DNA of 64,000 nt from Haliclona indistincta (taxonomy: Eukaryota > Porifera > Demospongiae > Haplosclerida > Chalinidae). The notes below the pieces were generated by a model, which was given only the letters and a program-made list of their open reading frames with translations, had not been told where the DNA came from and ran no database searches. Both the position numbers and the translations under genes were made by a program. Location of the stretch: positions 4,383,152 to 4,447,151 of the forward strand of contig OZ024784.1 of assembly GCA_964017065.1 (NCBI GenBank). Direction: 5' to 3'. Positions 63,680-64,000 of the stretch are shown here, piece by piece (positions within the stretch are counted from its first letter, which is position 1; every line of letters begins with the position of its first letter).

Positions 63680-64000
63680 CTAACCAGAAAATCAATAAAT
63701 TAAAGTTATGCAGTGAAAGACTATGCACAAAAATTTTTTGTGAAGCACAAGGAGTAAAGAACAAACCATTCTCAATACTGTTCATGCACTATGGCGTAAA
63801 ACTATCAACCAAAAATCTTTTACAAGGTGATAAATTTGCACTTGGATACACAGCAATGAAATGGATGGGAGAAATTTTTTTCCAGTTTCAGCTAAATCAC
63901 ATCCTTGCATAGCTAAGACAGCATGTGTCAAACCCATGCAGCATCCTGTGCATGACAGGCATTAAACATAGGGCTTGTCTGACATTGCATAGCGCTGTTC
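63680..64000 (-). other. Probable MSL1 intron running off the window
   Basis: No exon could be supported on either strand. A plus-strand open frame here has no recognisable domain and crosses the MSL1 exon. Confidence 0.4.

Noticed and set aside
63556..63912. 118-residue plus-strand open frame at the right edge
   Set aside because: It crosses, in antisense, the MSL1 exon with clear PEHE homology, and has no recognisable domain or codon pattern of its own.

Overview
The window looks like nuclear DNA from an early-branching animal, most likely a sponge. This is an inference. Genes are packed 100-350 bp apart with mostly 40-100 bp GT-AG introns. The gene set is metazoan: a Roco kinase with full animal LRRK architecture, a FERM-PDZ tyrosine phosphatase, meckelin, HROB, CFAP221, TAF6 and MSL1. 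No bacterial operon, rRNA, tRNA or CRISPR array was seen.

Layout. Left edge: an unrecognised minus-strand gene with a possible N-myristoylation start, divergent from a GFOD-type oxidoreductase. The short promoter between them holds a 1.2 kb inverted-repeat element with 7-bp target duplications. At 3.5-12.6 kb is a 20-exon LRRK gene (ankyrin, LRR, Roc, COR, kinase, WD40-like), convergent with meckelin (12.7-16.8 kb, minus). Meckelin is divergent from HROB (17.0-19.2 kb), HROB is convergent with TAF6 (19.4-21.2 kb, minus), and TAF6 is divergent from CFAP221 (21.3-24.8 kb). ATP-citrate lyase (25.0-29.9 kb) and a CobW/COG0523 GTPase (30.0-31.6 kb) follow in tandem.

The right half is looser. A PTPN3/PTPN4-type phosphatase spans 31.9-48.0 kb. 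Its introns hold several small inverted-repeat elements, a minisatellite that starts at a splice donor, and a 4.5 kb intron. Next come an atypical Rho-family GTPase (49.9-50.5 kb, minus), a FERM-only gene (51.4-58.8 kb) whose exon sizes match the phosphatase FERM exons, a long disordered proline/glutamine-rich protein (59.3-62.7 kb), and the PEHE end of MSL1 (minus, running off the right edge).

The genes do not form one pathway. They cover cilia (meckelin, CFAP221), transcription and chromatin (TAF6, MSL1), homologous recombination (HROB), acetyl-CoA supply (ACLY), metal handling (CobW) and cortical or membrane signalling (LRRK, PTPN, FERM, Rho). The recurring theme is architecture: very short shared promoters, converging 3' ends, and repeats sitting at promoters and splice sites. 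Exon models were built by eye from splice consensus and reading-frame continuity. The LRRK and FERM-only models close in frame over all exons.
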